Shown: positions 53,081 to 62,621, counted from the stretch's first letter. The stretch is 64,000 bases of DNA from Skermanella stibiiresistens SB22 (GCF_000576635.1 NZ_AVFL01000022.1:1-64000); one strand, 5' to 3'. A program made the numbers and translations. Notes: a model not told the origin generated them from the sequence alone.

Positions 53081-53302
53081 CGAACCACGGCGATCCAAAT
53101 CGGGCCGGAATATTTCCGGGATTAAAACGATGGCTCGCGCGTAGCGGGTGTTTGGCCGGATAAATCGATACCCCTCAAAGGGTTACACGGGTGGGCGGCG
53201 ATTTCGGGCGAGTCCGATTTTGATTGAATTGCTCGGACATCTCCCCAATATCCTTGATCACGAGGTATCCGAACTTCGGGCAACTTTGGGATTGAGGACC
53301 AC

Positions 53303-54034
53303 ATGGCAAACGGACTGTTCAATCGGTACGCGACCCCCGGCCGCGCGATCGATCAGGCCCAGTACGACGAAGGCCTGCGTCAGCACATGCTGAGCGTGTA
53401 TAACTACATGATGGTTGGTCTTGGCGTGACCGGCGTGGTGGCTTTCGCGACGGCCATGCTGGCCATGTCCAACCCGGCTTTCGCGCAGGCGATCTATGGC
53501 TCCCCGCTGAAGTGGGTGGTCATGCTGGCGCCGCTGGGTTTCGTCTTCTTCCTGTCGGCCAAGATCCACTCCATGTCGATGTCGACGGCGCAGATGACCT
53601 TCTGGGCCTTCGCCGCGGTGATGGGCTTGTCGCTCTCGTCGATCTTCCTGGTCTTCACCGGAGCCAGCATCGCCCGGGTGTTCTTCATCTCGGCCGCGAC
53701 GTTCGGGGCCATGAGCCTGTGGGGCTACACGACGAAGCGTGACCTGTCGGGCATGGGCTCGTTCCTGATGATGGGCCTGATCGGCATCGTCATCGCCAGC
53801 GTGGTCAACATCTTCGTTGGCTCCTCCGCGTTGCAGTTCGCGGTGTCGGTCATCGGCGTCCTGGTCTTCACCGGCCTGACCGCCTTCGACACCCAGCGCA
53901 TCAAGGAGCAGTACAACGAGGGTTACGGCTCCGAGTCGCTCGGCAAGATGGCCCTGATGGGCGCGCTGTCGCTCTACCTGAACTTCATCAACATGTTCAT
54001 GATGATGCTCCAGCTGTTCGGCAACCGCGAATAA
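53303..54034 (+). CDS. Bax inhibitor-1/YccA family membrane protein
   Basis: A 243-residue protein with seven hydrophobic segments and the C-terminal signature FTGLTAFDTQRIKEQY and ALSLYLNFINMFMMMLQLFGNRE of the BI-1 (LFG/TMBIM) family. Bacterial members include pH-dependent calcium leaks and the FtsH modulator YccA. It is a single gene with its own terminator. Confidence 0.95.
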   Translation: MANGLFNRYATPGRAIDQAQYDEGLRQHMLSVYNYMMVGLGVTGVVAFATAMLAMSNPAFAQAIYGSPLKWVVMLAPLGFVFFLSAKIHSMSMSTAQMTFWAFAAVMGLSLSSIFLVFTGASIARVFFISAATFGAMSLWGYTTKRDLSGMGSFLMMGLIGIVIASVVNIFVGSSALQFAVSVIGVLVFTGLTAFDTQRIKEQYNEGYGSESLGKMALMGALSLYLNFINMFMMMLQLFGNRE

Positions 54035-54075
54035 GCCATCCGACATACGGCCCCAAGCGATTGGGACCGCACGGG

Positions 54076-54103
54076 AAACCCGGGCCATTGGCCCGGGTTT
54101 TTT
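54076..54103 (+). terminator. Rho-independent terminator of the Bax-inhibitor-1 gene
   Basis: A perfect 11-bp stem (AAACCCGGGCC with GGCCCGGGTTT) with the loop ATT, ending in six T. Confidence 0.93.
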
Positions 54104-54222
54104 CGTGCGCGCCGGTGATCGCGGACTGGCGATCGCGGACGAATCCGCGCGGTGGGACTTTCCTCGAACGGGTCGGTATATTAGACTATTGGACAGAAGG
54201 ACTATCACGAAGGATAGGACGC

Positions 54223-54249
54223 ATGTTTGACGGGCGATGGTCGCGCTAG
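54223..54249 (+). other. Eight-codon upstream open frame overlapping the kinase start
   Basis: An ATG with the better ribosome site (AAGGATAGGACGC) opens MFDGRWSR and stops at 54249, overlapping the kinase ATG at 54237 in another frame. Translation of the kinase may depend on reinitiation from it, or the kinase start may lie elsewhere. Confidence 0.35.
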
Positions 54250-55703
54250 GCGGTTCTCCCCGCCTCTCCAGGTCGCGGAAGGAACGGTGGATCAGTCGAT
54301 CCGGCCGAAGCAGGGCATTGCACGCGTCCTGCGCCTACGCGCTGGCGGCGGGGTTCTGGATACTGGCGTCCGACCACCTGCTCGCCCTGATGATCGATGA
54401 CCCAGGGACGCTGACCCTGGCGCAGACGATCAAGGGCTTCGCCTTCATCCTGATCACGTCCCTGTCGCTGCACGCCCTGATCCGCCACATCGGCGCCGCC
54501 ACCCATGCCGAGGCGGCGCTGCGCCAGGATCAGGCCCGATTGTTGGTGATGCTGGAGAACATGCCGGTCATGGTCCTGGCGCTGGACGAGGACTCGCGGC
54601 TGGCCTTGTGGAACCGCGAGGCCGAGCGGATAACCGGCTACACCGCCGCCGAGGCGATCGGCGATCCGGGGATCCTGGAGCGGTTGTTGCCCGATCCCGA
54701 CTACCGTCGGGCGACCGCCGAGACCTTCCGGCGATCGAACCTGTGGTGCCGCGATTGGGAACGCCGGATCACCTGCAAGGATGGGGAGGTCCGCACCATC
54801 GCCATCTCCTGCATCGCCCGCGACTTCGCCATCGCCGACTATCCCGGCGGGTGGGGCATTGGCGTCGACGTGACGGAGCGGCTGGCGCACGAGCGCGAAC
54901 TGGCGGAGGCGCGCGACGCGCTGGAGGATGCCCGGGACACGGCGGAGCACGCCCGGGCGGAAGCCGAGACCGCGCGGATCTCGGCGGAGGCCGCGAACCG
55001 GGCCAAATCCGACTTCCTGGCCCTGATGAGCCATGAGCTGCGGACGCCCCTGACGGCGGTGATCGGGTTCGCCGATGTGATGCGGGGTGAATATTTCGGC
55101 CCCTTGGGATCTCCCCGCTATCATGAGTACTGCCAGGACATCGAGGTCAGCGGACGGCATCTGCTGGGCCTGATCGACGGCATCCTGGAACTGGCGCGGA
55201 CGGAGAGTGGCCGCTACACCCTGGCCGAACGGGAGATCGACCTGCCGGAACTGGCCGCCGGCGCCGTCCAGCTGCTGGGCGACCGCCCCGCGCGGAAAGG
55301 CGTCTCGCTCACCCTCCGGATGGAGCGGCCGCCGCGCGTGCGCGGTGACGAACGGGCATTGAAGCAGGTGCTGGTCAACCTGCTGGGCAACGCCGTCAAA
55401 TACACGCCGCCCGGCGGCGCCGTGGAGTTGTCGATCGAACGCGACCGCGACGACGGGGTCAGCTTGGTCGTCGCCGATACCGGCATCGGAATCCCGGCGG
55501 GTGAGCTGGCGACGGTCCTGGAGCCTTTCAGCCAGGCGAGCAATTGTGGGACGGCGGGTGTCCAAGGATCCGGGCTGGGATTGTCGATCGTCCGCACGCT
55601 GGTGGATCTCCATGGCGGTGACCTGTCGGTGGAGAGCGACCTGGACATCGGCACGCGGGTCACCGTCCGTCTGCCCGCCGAACGGGTGCTCCCTTCCCCC
55701 TGA
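54237..55703 (+). CDS. PAS-containing membrane histidine kinase
   Basis: A 488-residue kinase. Two transmembrane helices (about 28-48 and 58-80) with a very short periplasmic loop are followed by a PAS domain with PAC (about 100-225), a coiled coil rich in Ala, Glu and Arg (about 228-258), HisKA with His266 (SHELRTPL) and HATPase (NLLGNAVKYT; DTGIGI; GSGLGLSIV). The lack of a periplasmic domain suggests an intracellular or membrane signal. A single-domain response regulator follows 66 bases downstream. Confidence 0.9.
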   Translation: MVALGGSPRLSRSRKERWISRSGRSRALHASCAYALAAGFWILASDHLLALMIDDPGTLTLAQTIKGFAFILITSLSLHALIRHIGAATHAEAALRQDQARLLVMLENMPVMVLALDEDSRLALWNREAERITGYTAAEAIGDPGILERLLPDPDYRRATAETFRRSNLWCRDWERRITCKDGEVRTIAISCIARDFAIADYPGGWGIGVDVTERLAHERELAEARDALEDARDTAEHARAEAETARISAEAANRAKSDFLALMSHELRTPLTAVIGFADVMRGEYFGPLGSPRYHEYCQDIEVSGRHLLGLIDGILELARTESGRYTLAEREIDLPELAAGAVQLLGDRPARKGVSLTLRMERPPRVRGDERALKQVLVNLLGNAVKYTPPGGAVELSIERDRDDGVSLVVADTGIGIPAGELATVLEPFSQASNCGTAGVQGSGLGLSIVRTLVDLHGGDLSVESDLDIGTRVTVRLPAERVLPSP

Positions 55704-55769
55704 GCCGCCGCTAGGGTATGGTCGCGGCCCTGGACCGCCCGACAACCAGCGCAGGCTTCTCCGATCCCC

Positions 55770-56183
55770 GTGCCGACATCCTCCCAGCCCAGTCCTCCCG
55801 ACAACCAGCGCGCCGGGCTCCGGAAAACCGCCCGCCGCATCCTCGTGGTCGAGGACGAGACCCTGGTCGCCATGGATCTGGAGGATATGCTCCTGTCCGC
55901 CGGCTGCGAGGTGATCGGTCCGGTGGCGAAGGTCGCCCGCGGTCTGGCCCTGGCCCGCTCGGAACCCTTGGATGGCGCCATCCTGGACATCAACGTGGCG
56001 GGAGAACTCGTCTATCCCATCGCGGAGGTGCTGAGCGGACGCGGCATCGCCCTGGTCTTCGCCTCCGGCTACGACAGGGGGCTCAGCGTTCCGGCCCACT
56101 TGGCGGACTATCCCAGGATCCGCAAGCCCTACACCATCCAGGACATCGAGCGATCGCTGGCGGGATTCGCCGGAACAAGCTGA
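55770..56183 (+). CDS. Single-domain response regulator
   Basis: A 137-residue protein starting at GTG. After about 20 unstructured residues comes one receiver domain with Glu28-Asp29, acceptor Asp73 (GAILDINVAGEL), Ser in VFASGYD and Lys in IRKPYT. The LDINVxGE acceptor motif and IRKPY are typical of receivers that accompany HWE/PAS kinases. No output domain is present. It probably pairs with the kinase upstream. Confidence 0.88.
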   Translation: MPTSSQPSPPDNQRAGLRKTARRILVVEDETLVAMDLEDMLLSAGCEVIGPVAKVARGLALARSEPLDGAILDINVAGELVYPIAEVLSGRGIALVFASGYDRGLSVPAHLADYPRIRKPYTIQDIERSLAGFAGTS

Positions 56184-56264
56184 ACGCGGCGGCGCTTTTT
56201 TTCAGCCGCCCGTCGGCTCCGGGCATGCCGCCGCGTCCTTGGGGAGAATGGGAAAGGACCACGC

Positions 56265-56645
56265 ATGCTCTATGCCATCCTCTGCTACGATTCCGAAGAC
56301 GTCGTCTGCTCCTGGTCACCCGAGGAGGAGGCCGCCGCCATGGCCAAGCTGGCGGTCGTCCGCCAGAAGCTGGCCGATCAGGGGAGGCTTGGGCCCGTCG
56401 CCCGCCTCCTGCCGACCACGGCGGCCACGACGGTCAGGAAGGGCCGCGAACCGCTGGTGATCGACGGCCCGTTCGCCGAGACCAAGGAACAGCTGCTGGG
56501 TTTCTACATCGTCGAGTGCGCCTCCCTGGAGGAGGCGGTCGAGACGGCCAGCGACCTCGCCCGGGCCAGCAGTTCGGCGGGCGCCTACGAGCTTCGTCCG
56601 CTGTCCGTGTTCCTCCCCGGGACCGCGACCGGCGAGGGGGCCTGA
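56265..56645 (+). CDS. YciI/DGPF-family protein
   Basis: A 126-residue protein of the YciI-like fold with the motif DGPFAETKEQLLGFYIVE, typical of DGPF (YCII-related) proteins coded next to ECF42 sigma factors. The biochemical role is not established. It ends one base before the GTG of the sigma factor, so they form an operon. The start has AGAATGGGAAAGGA upstream. Confidence 0.93.
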   Translation: MLYAILCYDSEDVVCSWSPEEEAAAMAKLAVVRQKLADQGRLGPVARLLPTTAATTVRKGREPLVIDGPFAETKEQLLGFYIVECASLEEAVETASDLARASSSAGAYELRPLSVFLPGTATGEGA

Positions 56646-56646
56646 G

Positions 56647-57909
56647 GTGACCGACCCCGCCTGGATCGACGCGGCGCTGACCGCCGCGCGGCCCCAGGCG
56701 CTCGGCGCCCTGCTCCGCTATTTCCGGGACCTGGATACGGCGGAGGAGGCTTTCCAGGAAGCCTGCCTGCGAGCCTTGGGAAATTGGCCGCGCAATGGGC
56801 CGCCGCGCGATCCCACCGCGTGGCTGATCTTCGTCGGGCGGAACGCCGCGATCGACCAGGTCCGGCGCCAGGGCAAACAGCGGCCCCTGCCGCCGGACGA
56901 GGCGTTCTCGGACCTGGAGGACGCCGAGGCCGATCTCGCCGAACGGCTGGACGGCTCGCGGTACCGCGACGACATCCTGCGCCTGCTGTTCATCTGCTGC
57001 CATCCCGACCTTCCCACGACCCAGCAGGTGGCGCTGGCGCTCCGGGTCGTCAGCGGCCTGCCGGTCAAGCGGATCGCCAGCGCCTTCCTGGTCGGCGAAA
57101 GCGCCATGGAGCAGCGCATCACCCGGGCCAAGAGCCGCGTCGCGGGCGCCGGCGTTCCCTTCGAGGCTCCGGGACCGGAGGAGCGGGCCGAGCGTCTGAC
57201 CGCCGTGTCGACCATGGTCTACCTGATCTTCAACGAGGGATATTCGACCAGCGCCGCCGACACGCCGCGGCGGGCGCCGCTGTGCGACGAGGCGATCCGG
57301 CTGGCGCGGCTGCTGCTCCGCCTGTTCCCGGGCGAGCCTGAGATCATGGGCCTGCTGGCGCTGCTGCTGTTGCAGCACGCGCGGGCGCCGGCGCGGTTCG
57401 ACGCGGGCGGATCGATCGTCACGCTGGAGGATCAGGACCGCTCCCTGTGGAGTTCCGGGATGATCGCGGAGGGGCTGGCGCTGATCGACAAGGCGATCCG
57501 CCACCGGCAAGCCGGACCCTATCAGGTGCAGGCGGCGATCGCGGCGCTCCACGCCCGCGCGGTCCGTCCGGAGGAGACGGATTGGACGCAAATCGACCTG
57601 CTCTACGCGACGCTTGAAAGGCTTCAACCGTCCCCCGTTGTCACACTCAACCGGGCGGTCGCGGTCGCCAAGACCAAGGGTCCCCAGGCGGCGCTCGACA
57701 TGATCGAACCGCTGGCGCCCAGGTTGGCCGGTTACTTCCACTTCTTCGGGGTGAGGGGCGCCTTCCTGGCGCGGCTTGGCCGGGCGGAGGAGGCGCGGGT
57801 CGCGTTCGACCGGGCGATGGCGTTGGCGAACACCGCGGCGGAGGCCGCGCATATCCGATCCCATCTGGACCAGCTGACCCTGGAAAATCCCGCGACCATT
57901 CCGGATTGA
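56647..57909 (+). CDS. ECF42-type RNA polymerase sigma factor with C-terminal TPR-like extension
   Basis: A 420-residue protein starting at GTG. Sigma region 2 (LDTAEEAFQEACLRALGNWP...NAAIDQVRRQGK) and region 4 (VALALRVVSGLPVKRIASAFLVGESAMEQRITRAKSRV) occupy the first 175 residues or so. The remainder (about 185-415) is a long helical extension (DUF6596 and TPR-like, with TMVYLIFNEGYSTSA), the hallmark of group ECF42. There is no anti-sigma gene; the extension is thought to control activity in this group. It probably drives its own operon with the DGPF gene. Confidence 0.93.
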   Translation: MTDPAWIDAALTAARPQALGALLRYFRDLDTAEEAFQEACLRALGNWPRNGPPRDPTAWLIFVGRNAAIDQVRRQGKQRPLPPDEAFSDLEDAEADLAERLDGSRYRDDILRLLFICCHPDLPTTQQVALALRVVSGLPVKRIASAFLVGESAMEQRITRAKSRVAGAGVPFEAPGPEERAERLTAVSTMVYLIFNEGYSTSAADTPRRAPLCDEAIRLARLLLRLFPGEPEIMGLLALLLLQHARAPARFDAGGSIVTLEDQDRSLWSSGMIAEGLALIDKAIRHRQAGPYQVQAAIAALHARAVRPEETDWTQIDLLYATLERLQPSPVVTLNRAVAVAKTKGPQAALDMIEPLAPRLAGYFHFFGVRGAFLARLGRAEEARVAFDRAMALANTAAEAAHIRSHLDQLTLENPATIPD

Positions 57910-58008
57910 CGTCCGCCTCATCGTGGAAGCGCGTCACCGGACGGGCTTCCACGATGGCTGGGGACCGGCGTGCCGGCCTCATCCCCGGCGGTGGAGCTTT
58001 CCAGGTCC

Positions 58009-58152
58009 TCAGATCCCGGAGAACAGCACCACGAGCAGGGTCAGGACGCTGAACCCGAGGGCGATCTCCAGGCCCAGCTCCACCCGGTCGAAACCGCGGC
58101 GGCAGTCGCTCATGGACGGGAGGAACTCGGACGCGAATTGCTGCGTGGTCAT
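58009..58152 (-). CDS. Small membrane protein (47 residues)
   Basis: The frame from 58152 encodes MTTQQFASEFLPSMSDCRRG, then FDRVELGLEIALGFSVLTLLVVLFSGI, with a single transmembrane helix in the last 20 residues and a soluble N-terminus. Its ATG overlaps the TGA of the upstream 143-codon gene (ATGA), and GAAAGGGG lies about six bases before the start. The overlap, ribosome site and amphipathic-then-hydrophobic design support a real gene. No family is recognised. Confidence 0.7.
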   Translation of the reverse strand: MTTQQFASEFLPSMSDCRRGFDRVELGLEIALGFSVLTLLVVLFSGI

Positions 58153-58580
58153 GATGAACCCCTTTCTTTTTGGTTTTTTTTGTCTTCGGCCAGCTTGGAT
58201 TGTGGGTATCCCGCTTTGCGCATGGCTTTCTTCAGGTCATCCCAGGCGAGCCAGATATCCGCCGCGTGAACGGCGGCCTGCTCATCGCCCGTGGAGCCGG
58301 TGGCGTGTTCCCGGAAGTAATCGGCGGCATGGCGCATCCGTTCGGAGAGCGCCCCGGTATCGTCCCGGATTGTTTCGGTCCTCAGCGTGGTTTCCCGCCG
58401 TGCCAGCCAGTCCTCGATCTCCGTCAACTCGGCCTGGGTACAGGCCTTGCGCAATTTTTCCGGGACGCCCAGCGCGTCCTTGTCGATCTTCCCCACCACC
58501 TCGGACCGGCCGCGCTTGACGGCGGGATCGTAGACGGTGCGGATGACCTGGATGACGCGGCGGCGTTCGCGGAACTGCAT
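58149..58580 (-). CDS. Hypothetical soluble protein coupled to a small membrane protein
   Basis: A 143-residue, charged, mainly helical protein: MQFRERRRVIQVIRTVYDPAVKRGRSEVVGKIDKDALGVP... with a tryptophan-rich middle (EDWLARR; DIWLAWDDLKKAMRKAG) and a lysine-rich end (EDKKNQKERGSS). The opening resembles short proteins that read out as RRRVIQVIRT..KRSRSEVVGRI in other alphaproteobacteria, but no function is known. A run of eight A codes for the lysines near the end. It is coupled by ATGA to the downstream 47-residue membrane protein. Confidence 0.7.
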   Translation of the reverse strand: MQFRERRRVIQVIRTVYDPAVKRGRSEVVGKIDKDALGVPEKLRKACTQAELTEIEDWLARRETTLRTETIRDDTGALSERMRHAADYFREHATGSTGDEQAAVHAADIWLAWDDLKKAMRKAGYPQSKLAEDKKNQKERGSS

Positions 58581-58616
58581 GACGGACCCCTTGAGAGTGG
58601 CGGGCCGTGCTGTGCG

Positions 58617-58659
58617 GTCCGAATATGGGCAGTATAGTGCGCCCCTATCGTCCGCATAT
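58617..58659 (-). promoter_or_regulatory. Candidate promoter with direct repeats for the small-gene pair
   Basis: On the minus strand TATACT (58636-58631) lies about 50 bases before the ATG at 58580. Two 10-base direct repeats, ATATGCGGAC (58659-58650) and ATATTCGGAC (58626-58617), differ at one base and flank it 33 bases apart. They could be regulator half-sites. Confidence 0.4.
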
Positions 58660-58705
58660 CAAGCCCAAAAATGGGCCGCATAACACTTTTTCGTGGAGCG
58701 GTGGA

Positions 58706-59713
58706 TCAGCGGCCACGCCGGCCTGTCAGCGGCCAGTCGTTGCTGATCGCGAAGTTGCGAGCCAGGAACCGGTAGGTGTCCTTCAGCAGCGCCTCGATCT
58801 CGGCCGAGCGTTCGACCGTGATGTTGGACCAGGGGACGATCATCTCGTCCCACAGCATCAGGCGGTGATGCAGTTCGTCGCGCGTCTCGCGGATGAACTT
58901 GGTCTGGGCTCCGATGTTGCGCAGCACCGCCAGGATCTCGCCGGTCTGGGCGTCGGCCTGGGTGAACATGGTGTCGAAATCGGCGACCGGTGGGCGGATC
59001 AGGATCTGCATGCGGAAGATCTCGTTCCGCACGCCGGGTTCCCGTTTGTACAGCTTCGACAGGATCGCCAGCTGCGCGTTGATGTATTGAACCCTGCCGT
59101 ACCGGTCGCGCAGCGCCTCGATGTAGGACAGCTCGCGGGCCAGCTTGTCGATCATGTCGACGACTTCCTGCTTGCGGTCCGCGCCGATGCCCAGCTTCTC
59201 GGCGGCGCGGGCGAACGCCTCCTGCACGCGGAGCTTGGTCTGCGGGTCGTCGGCCAGCTGCTCCAGCTGCGCCATGTCGACCATCAGGGTCTCGCCGCCG
59301 GTCAGCCACGAGACGAGCTGCATGGTCAGGCGATTGCGGGCGATGGTGTGGTGCTTCTCCTCGACAGTCCACGACGCGGTTCCGTCGAGCAACTCGTGGG
59401 GGATCGAATCGTTGGGCCGGATCTCCCGCACGAAACGAAGCGACTTCTCGACGATGCCGAGCAGCTTGCCGTCCTTGGTCTCGGGACTGAGATCGAATTC
59501 GGAGCGCAGAACCGGTATCGCGATCGACCCCTTCAGGTCGCCGAGGGGGAAGTGGAACGCCGCTTCCTGGGTGTTCTTGACGTAGGAGAAACAACCACCC
59601 TCCATCGAGAAGACCTTGTGCTCGAACTTGAAGGTCTGGCTACGGTCATCGGAGTCGGTATCGTCCACCGACGTGACGCCGTTCGCCTGCGGAAGCTGGT
59701 CAGCCGCGGTCAT
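58706..59713 (-). CDS. Hypothetical conserved-looking protein
   Basis: A 335-residue soluble protein with no signal peptide or membrane helix. After about 25 disordered residues comes FKFEHKVFSMEGGCFSYVKNTQEAAFHFPLGDLKGSIAIPVL; the C-terminal half is helical (LSYIEALRDRYGRVQYINAQLAILSKLYKREPG). Good codon bias and length support a real gene. No family is recognised. It is divergent from pepN. Confidence 0.75.
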   Translation of the reverse strand: MTAADQLPQANGVTSVDDTDSDDRSQTFKFEHKVFSMEGGCFSYVKNTQEAAFHFPLGDLKGSIAIPVLRSEFDLSPETKDGKLLGIVEKSLRFVREIRPNDSIPHELLDGTASWTVEEKHHTIARNRLTMQLVSWLTGGETLMVDMAQLEQLADDPQTKLRVQEAFARAAEKLGIGADRKQEVVDMIDKLARELSYIEALRDRYGRVQYINAQLAILSKLYKREPGVRNEIFRMQILIRPPVADFDTMFTQADAQTGEILAVLRNIGAQTKFIRETRDELHHRLMLWDEMIVPWSNITVERSAEIEALLKDTYRFLARNFAISNDWPLTGRRGR

Positions 59714-59939
59714 GGCCTGAATTCGATCCGTCCGATAGAGGTAACCATAACCTCACTTATACAACGCCATCGGCGTCACGGGAAGCAAGGCTTTAAGGAT
59801 AAGGCCAAAGCGAGGGCAGGGAATCTGGCTTGCCCGACCAGTCCAGACGGCATGCGACAATCGACCGAACACCCTGTTAGGATGCGGTCATAACCCGTCG
59901 GAACCCCCGCCCGACACAGAGCAAGCACGAGACCCGGAC

Positions 59940-62621
59940 ATGGACAAGAACGCCCCTCAGGCCATCCATCTGAAGGACTACGCGCCGCCGCCCTATCTGA
60001 TCGACACGGTCGATCTCGCCTTCGACCTGGGCGAGGATGTCACGCGCGTCCAGTCGAAGCTCGCGATGCGCTCCAATCCCGCCCTTGCCCCCGCCTCCGC
60101 CACCGGGGGCGGCCCCCTGGTGCTCGACGGGCAGGACATGCGGCTGGTCTCGGTCGCGCTGGATGGCCGCGCGCTCGATCCGTCGGAATACTCGGTCGGG
60201 CCTGACAGCCTGACCCTGCCGAACCCGCCGGCGGACTTCATCCTCGAGATCGTGACGGAGCTGAGGCCCCAGGAGAACACCTCGCTGTCGGGGCTCTACC
60301 GGACCAGCGGCAACTTCTGCACCCAGTGCGAGGCGGAGGGTTTCCGCAAGATCACCTATTTCCTGGACCGCCCGGACGTGATGGCGCGCTACCGCACCAC
60401 CATCACGGCGGACGCGATGAGATATCCGGTGATGCTGTCGAACGGCAACCTCGTCGCGGCGTCCAAGATGGAGGCGGACGGCCGCCACACCGTATCCTGG
60501 GAGGATCCCTTCGCCAAGCCCTCATATCTGTTCGCGCTGGTCGCCGGCGTGCTGGTCCATATCGAGGACACCCACGTCACCAAGTCGGGCAGGACCGTGG
60601 CGCTGCGCATCTACGTCGAGCCGGGGAACCAGGACAAGTGCGACCACGCCATGGCGTCGCTGAAGAAGTCGATGACCTGGGACGAGGAGGTCTATGGCCT
60701 GGAATACGACCTGGACATCTTCATGATCGTCGCGGTCGGCGACTTCAACATGGGGGCGATGGAGAACAAGGGTCTCAACGTCTTCAACACCAAATACGTC
60801 CTGGCCAAGCCGGAGACCGCGACCGACACCGATTTCCTCGGCGTCGAGGCGGTTGTGGCGCACGAGTATTTCCACAATTGGACCGGCAACCGGGTGACCT
60901 GCCGCGACTGGTTCCAGCTCAGCCTCAAGGAGGGGCTGACGGTGTTCCGCGACCAGGAATTCTCGTCCGACATGCATTCCCGTCCGGTCAAGCGGATCGC
61001 CGACGTGCAACGCCTGCGCGCGGCGCAGTTCCCCGAGGACAGCGGGCCGATGGCCCACCCGATCCGGCCGGACAGCTATATCGAGATCAACAACTTCTAC
61101 ACGACGACGGTCTACGAGAAGGGCGCCGAGGTCGTGCGGATGATCCACACGCTGCTGGGCGCCGACGGTTTCCGCAAGGGCATGGACCTGTATTTCCAAC
61201 GCCACGACGGCCAAGCCGTCACCTGCGACGACTTCGTGGCGGCGATGGCGGACGCGACCTCGGTCGATCTCGGCCAATTCCGCCGCTGGTACTCCCAAGC
61301 CGGCACGCCTGAACTGGATGTGACCGGCGCGCATGACGCCGCCGCGCGCACGTATCGCCTGACGGTGCGGCAATCCTGCCCGCCGACGCCGGGCCAGCCG
61401 GTCAAGCAGCCGTTCCACATCCCCCTGGCGCTGGGGCTGCTCGACCCGTCGGGGGCGGACATGCCCTTGCGGCTGGCCGGTGAGGCGGCGCCGGCCGGGA
61501 CCTCCCGCGTGCTCGACGTGATGGAGGCGGAGCAGGTCTTCGACTTCGTCGACGTGGCCGAAGCGCCGGTGCCGTCGCTGCTGCGCGGGTTCTCGGCCCC
61601 GGTCAAGCTGCGCTTTCCCCACGGCGTCGACGACCTGACCTTCCTGATGGCGAACGATAGCGACGCCTTCAACCGCTGGGAGGCCGGGCAGACGCTGGCG
61701 ACCAGGCTGATGCTGGACCTCGTCGCCGACCGGGCGGCGGGCCGACCGCTGGAGCTGTCGCCGGGCTTCATCGCCGCGTTCGGCAAGATCCTGAAGGACC
61801 CGACGCTCGACCCAGCCTTCGCGGCGCAGGCTCTGACCCTGCCGTCGGAGGGCTATCTGGGCCAGCAGATGCCGGTGATCGATGTGGACGGCATCCACGA
61901 GGTCCGCGCCTTCTGCCGCCGCGCCATCGCCACGGCGCTGCGCGACGACCTGATCGCGACCCACCGCGCGCTGGGCGGCAACGAGCCGTTCGCGATCGAC
62001 GCGGCGGCGATCGGGCGCCGGAGCCTCAAGAACCTGGCGCTCGGCTACCTGATGGCCCTGGAGGAGTCCGGGAGGGAGGGGACCGAAGCGGTCGAATTGT
62101 GCGTCGGCCAGTTCCACAACGCCCACGCCATGACCGACGTGATAGCGGCCCTGGGCTGCCTCGCCGACACCGACCTGCCCCAGCGCGAGGTGGCCCTGCG
62201 GCGCTTCTACGATCTGTGGAAGGACGAACCGCTGGTGGTCGACAAGTGGTTCTCGATCCAGGCCATGTCGGAACGGCCCGGGACGCTGGAGGAGGTCAAG
62301 GCCCTGCTCGGCCATCCAGCCTTCGAGATCCGCAACCCGAACAAGGTCTACGCCCTGATCGGCGGCTTCGCCGGCGGCAACCCCGTGCGCTTCCACGATA
62401 TCGGCGGCGGTGGCTACAGGTTCCTGGCCGATCAGGTGCTGACGCTCAACGCCCTCAACCCGCAAGTGGCGTCGCGCATGGTCAAGATGTTCGCCCGCTG
62501 GCGCAAATACGACCCCCGGCGCCAAGCCCTGATGCGCGCCGAACTGGAACGCATCGTCCAGACACCCGGCCTGTCCCGCGACGTCTTCGAGATCGCCTCG
62601 AAGAGCCTGGAGGGGGCTTGA
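59940..62621 (+). CDS. pepN: Aminopeptidase N
   Basis: An 893-residue M1-family zinc metallopeptidase of normal length (E. coli PepN 870). It removes N-terminal residues from peptides in the cytoplasm. The GAMEN motif lies at 272-276, the zinc ligands are His308 and His312 in HEYFHNW with Glu331 after 18 residues, and the transition-state Tyr is in NNFYTTTVYEKGAEVVRM. The C-terminal ERAP-like helical domain completes the enzyme. Its stop TGA overlaps a 7-codon frame, and the HigA-like gene follows. Confidence 0.96.
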   Translation: MDKNAPQAIHLKDYAPPPYLIDTVDLAFDLGEDVTRVQSKLAMRSNPALAPASATGGGPLVLDGQDMRLVSVALDGRALDPSEYSVGPDSLTLPNPPADFILEIVTELRPQENTSLSGLYRTSGNFCTQCEAEGFRKITYFLDRPDVMARYRTTITADAMRYPVMLSNGNLVAASKMEADGRHTVSWEDPFAKPSYLFALVAGVLVHIEDTHVTKSGRTVALRIYVEPGNQDKCDHAMASLKKSMTWDEEVYGLEYDLDIFMIVAVGDFNMGAMENKGLNVFNTKYVLAKPETATDTDFLGVEAVVAHEYFHNWTGNRVTCRDWFQLSLKEGLTVFRDQEFSSDMHSRPVKRIADVQRLRAAQFPEDSGPMAHPIRPDSYIEINNFYTTTVYEKGAEVVRMIHTLLGADGFRKGMDLYFQRHDGQAVTCDDFVAAMADATSVDLGQFRRWYSQAGTPELDVTGAHDAAARTYRLTVRQSCPPTPGQPVKQPFHIPLALGLLDPSGADMPLRLAGEAAPAGTSRVLDVMEAEQVFDFVDVAEAPVPSLLRGFSAPVKLRFPHGVDDLTFLMANDSDAFNRWEAGQTLATRLMLDLVADRAAGRPLELSPGFIAAFGKILKDPTLDPAFAAQALTLPSEGYLGQQMPVIDVDGIHEVRAFCRRAIATALRDDLIATHRALGGNEPFAIDAAAIGRRSLKNLALGYLMALEESGREGTEAVELCVGQFHNAHAMTDVIAALGCLADTDLPQREVALRRFYDLWKDEPLVVDKWFSIQAMSERPGTLEEVKALLGHPAFEIRNPNKVYALIGGFAGGNPVRFHDIGGGGYRFLADQVLTLNALNPQVASRMVKMFARWRKYDPRRQALMRAELERIVQTPGLSRDVFEIASKSLEGA

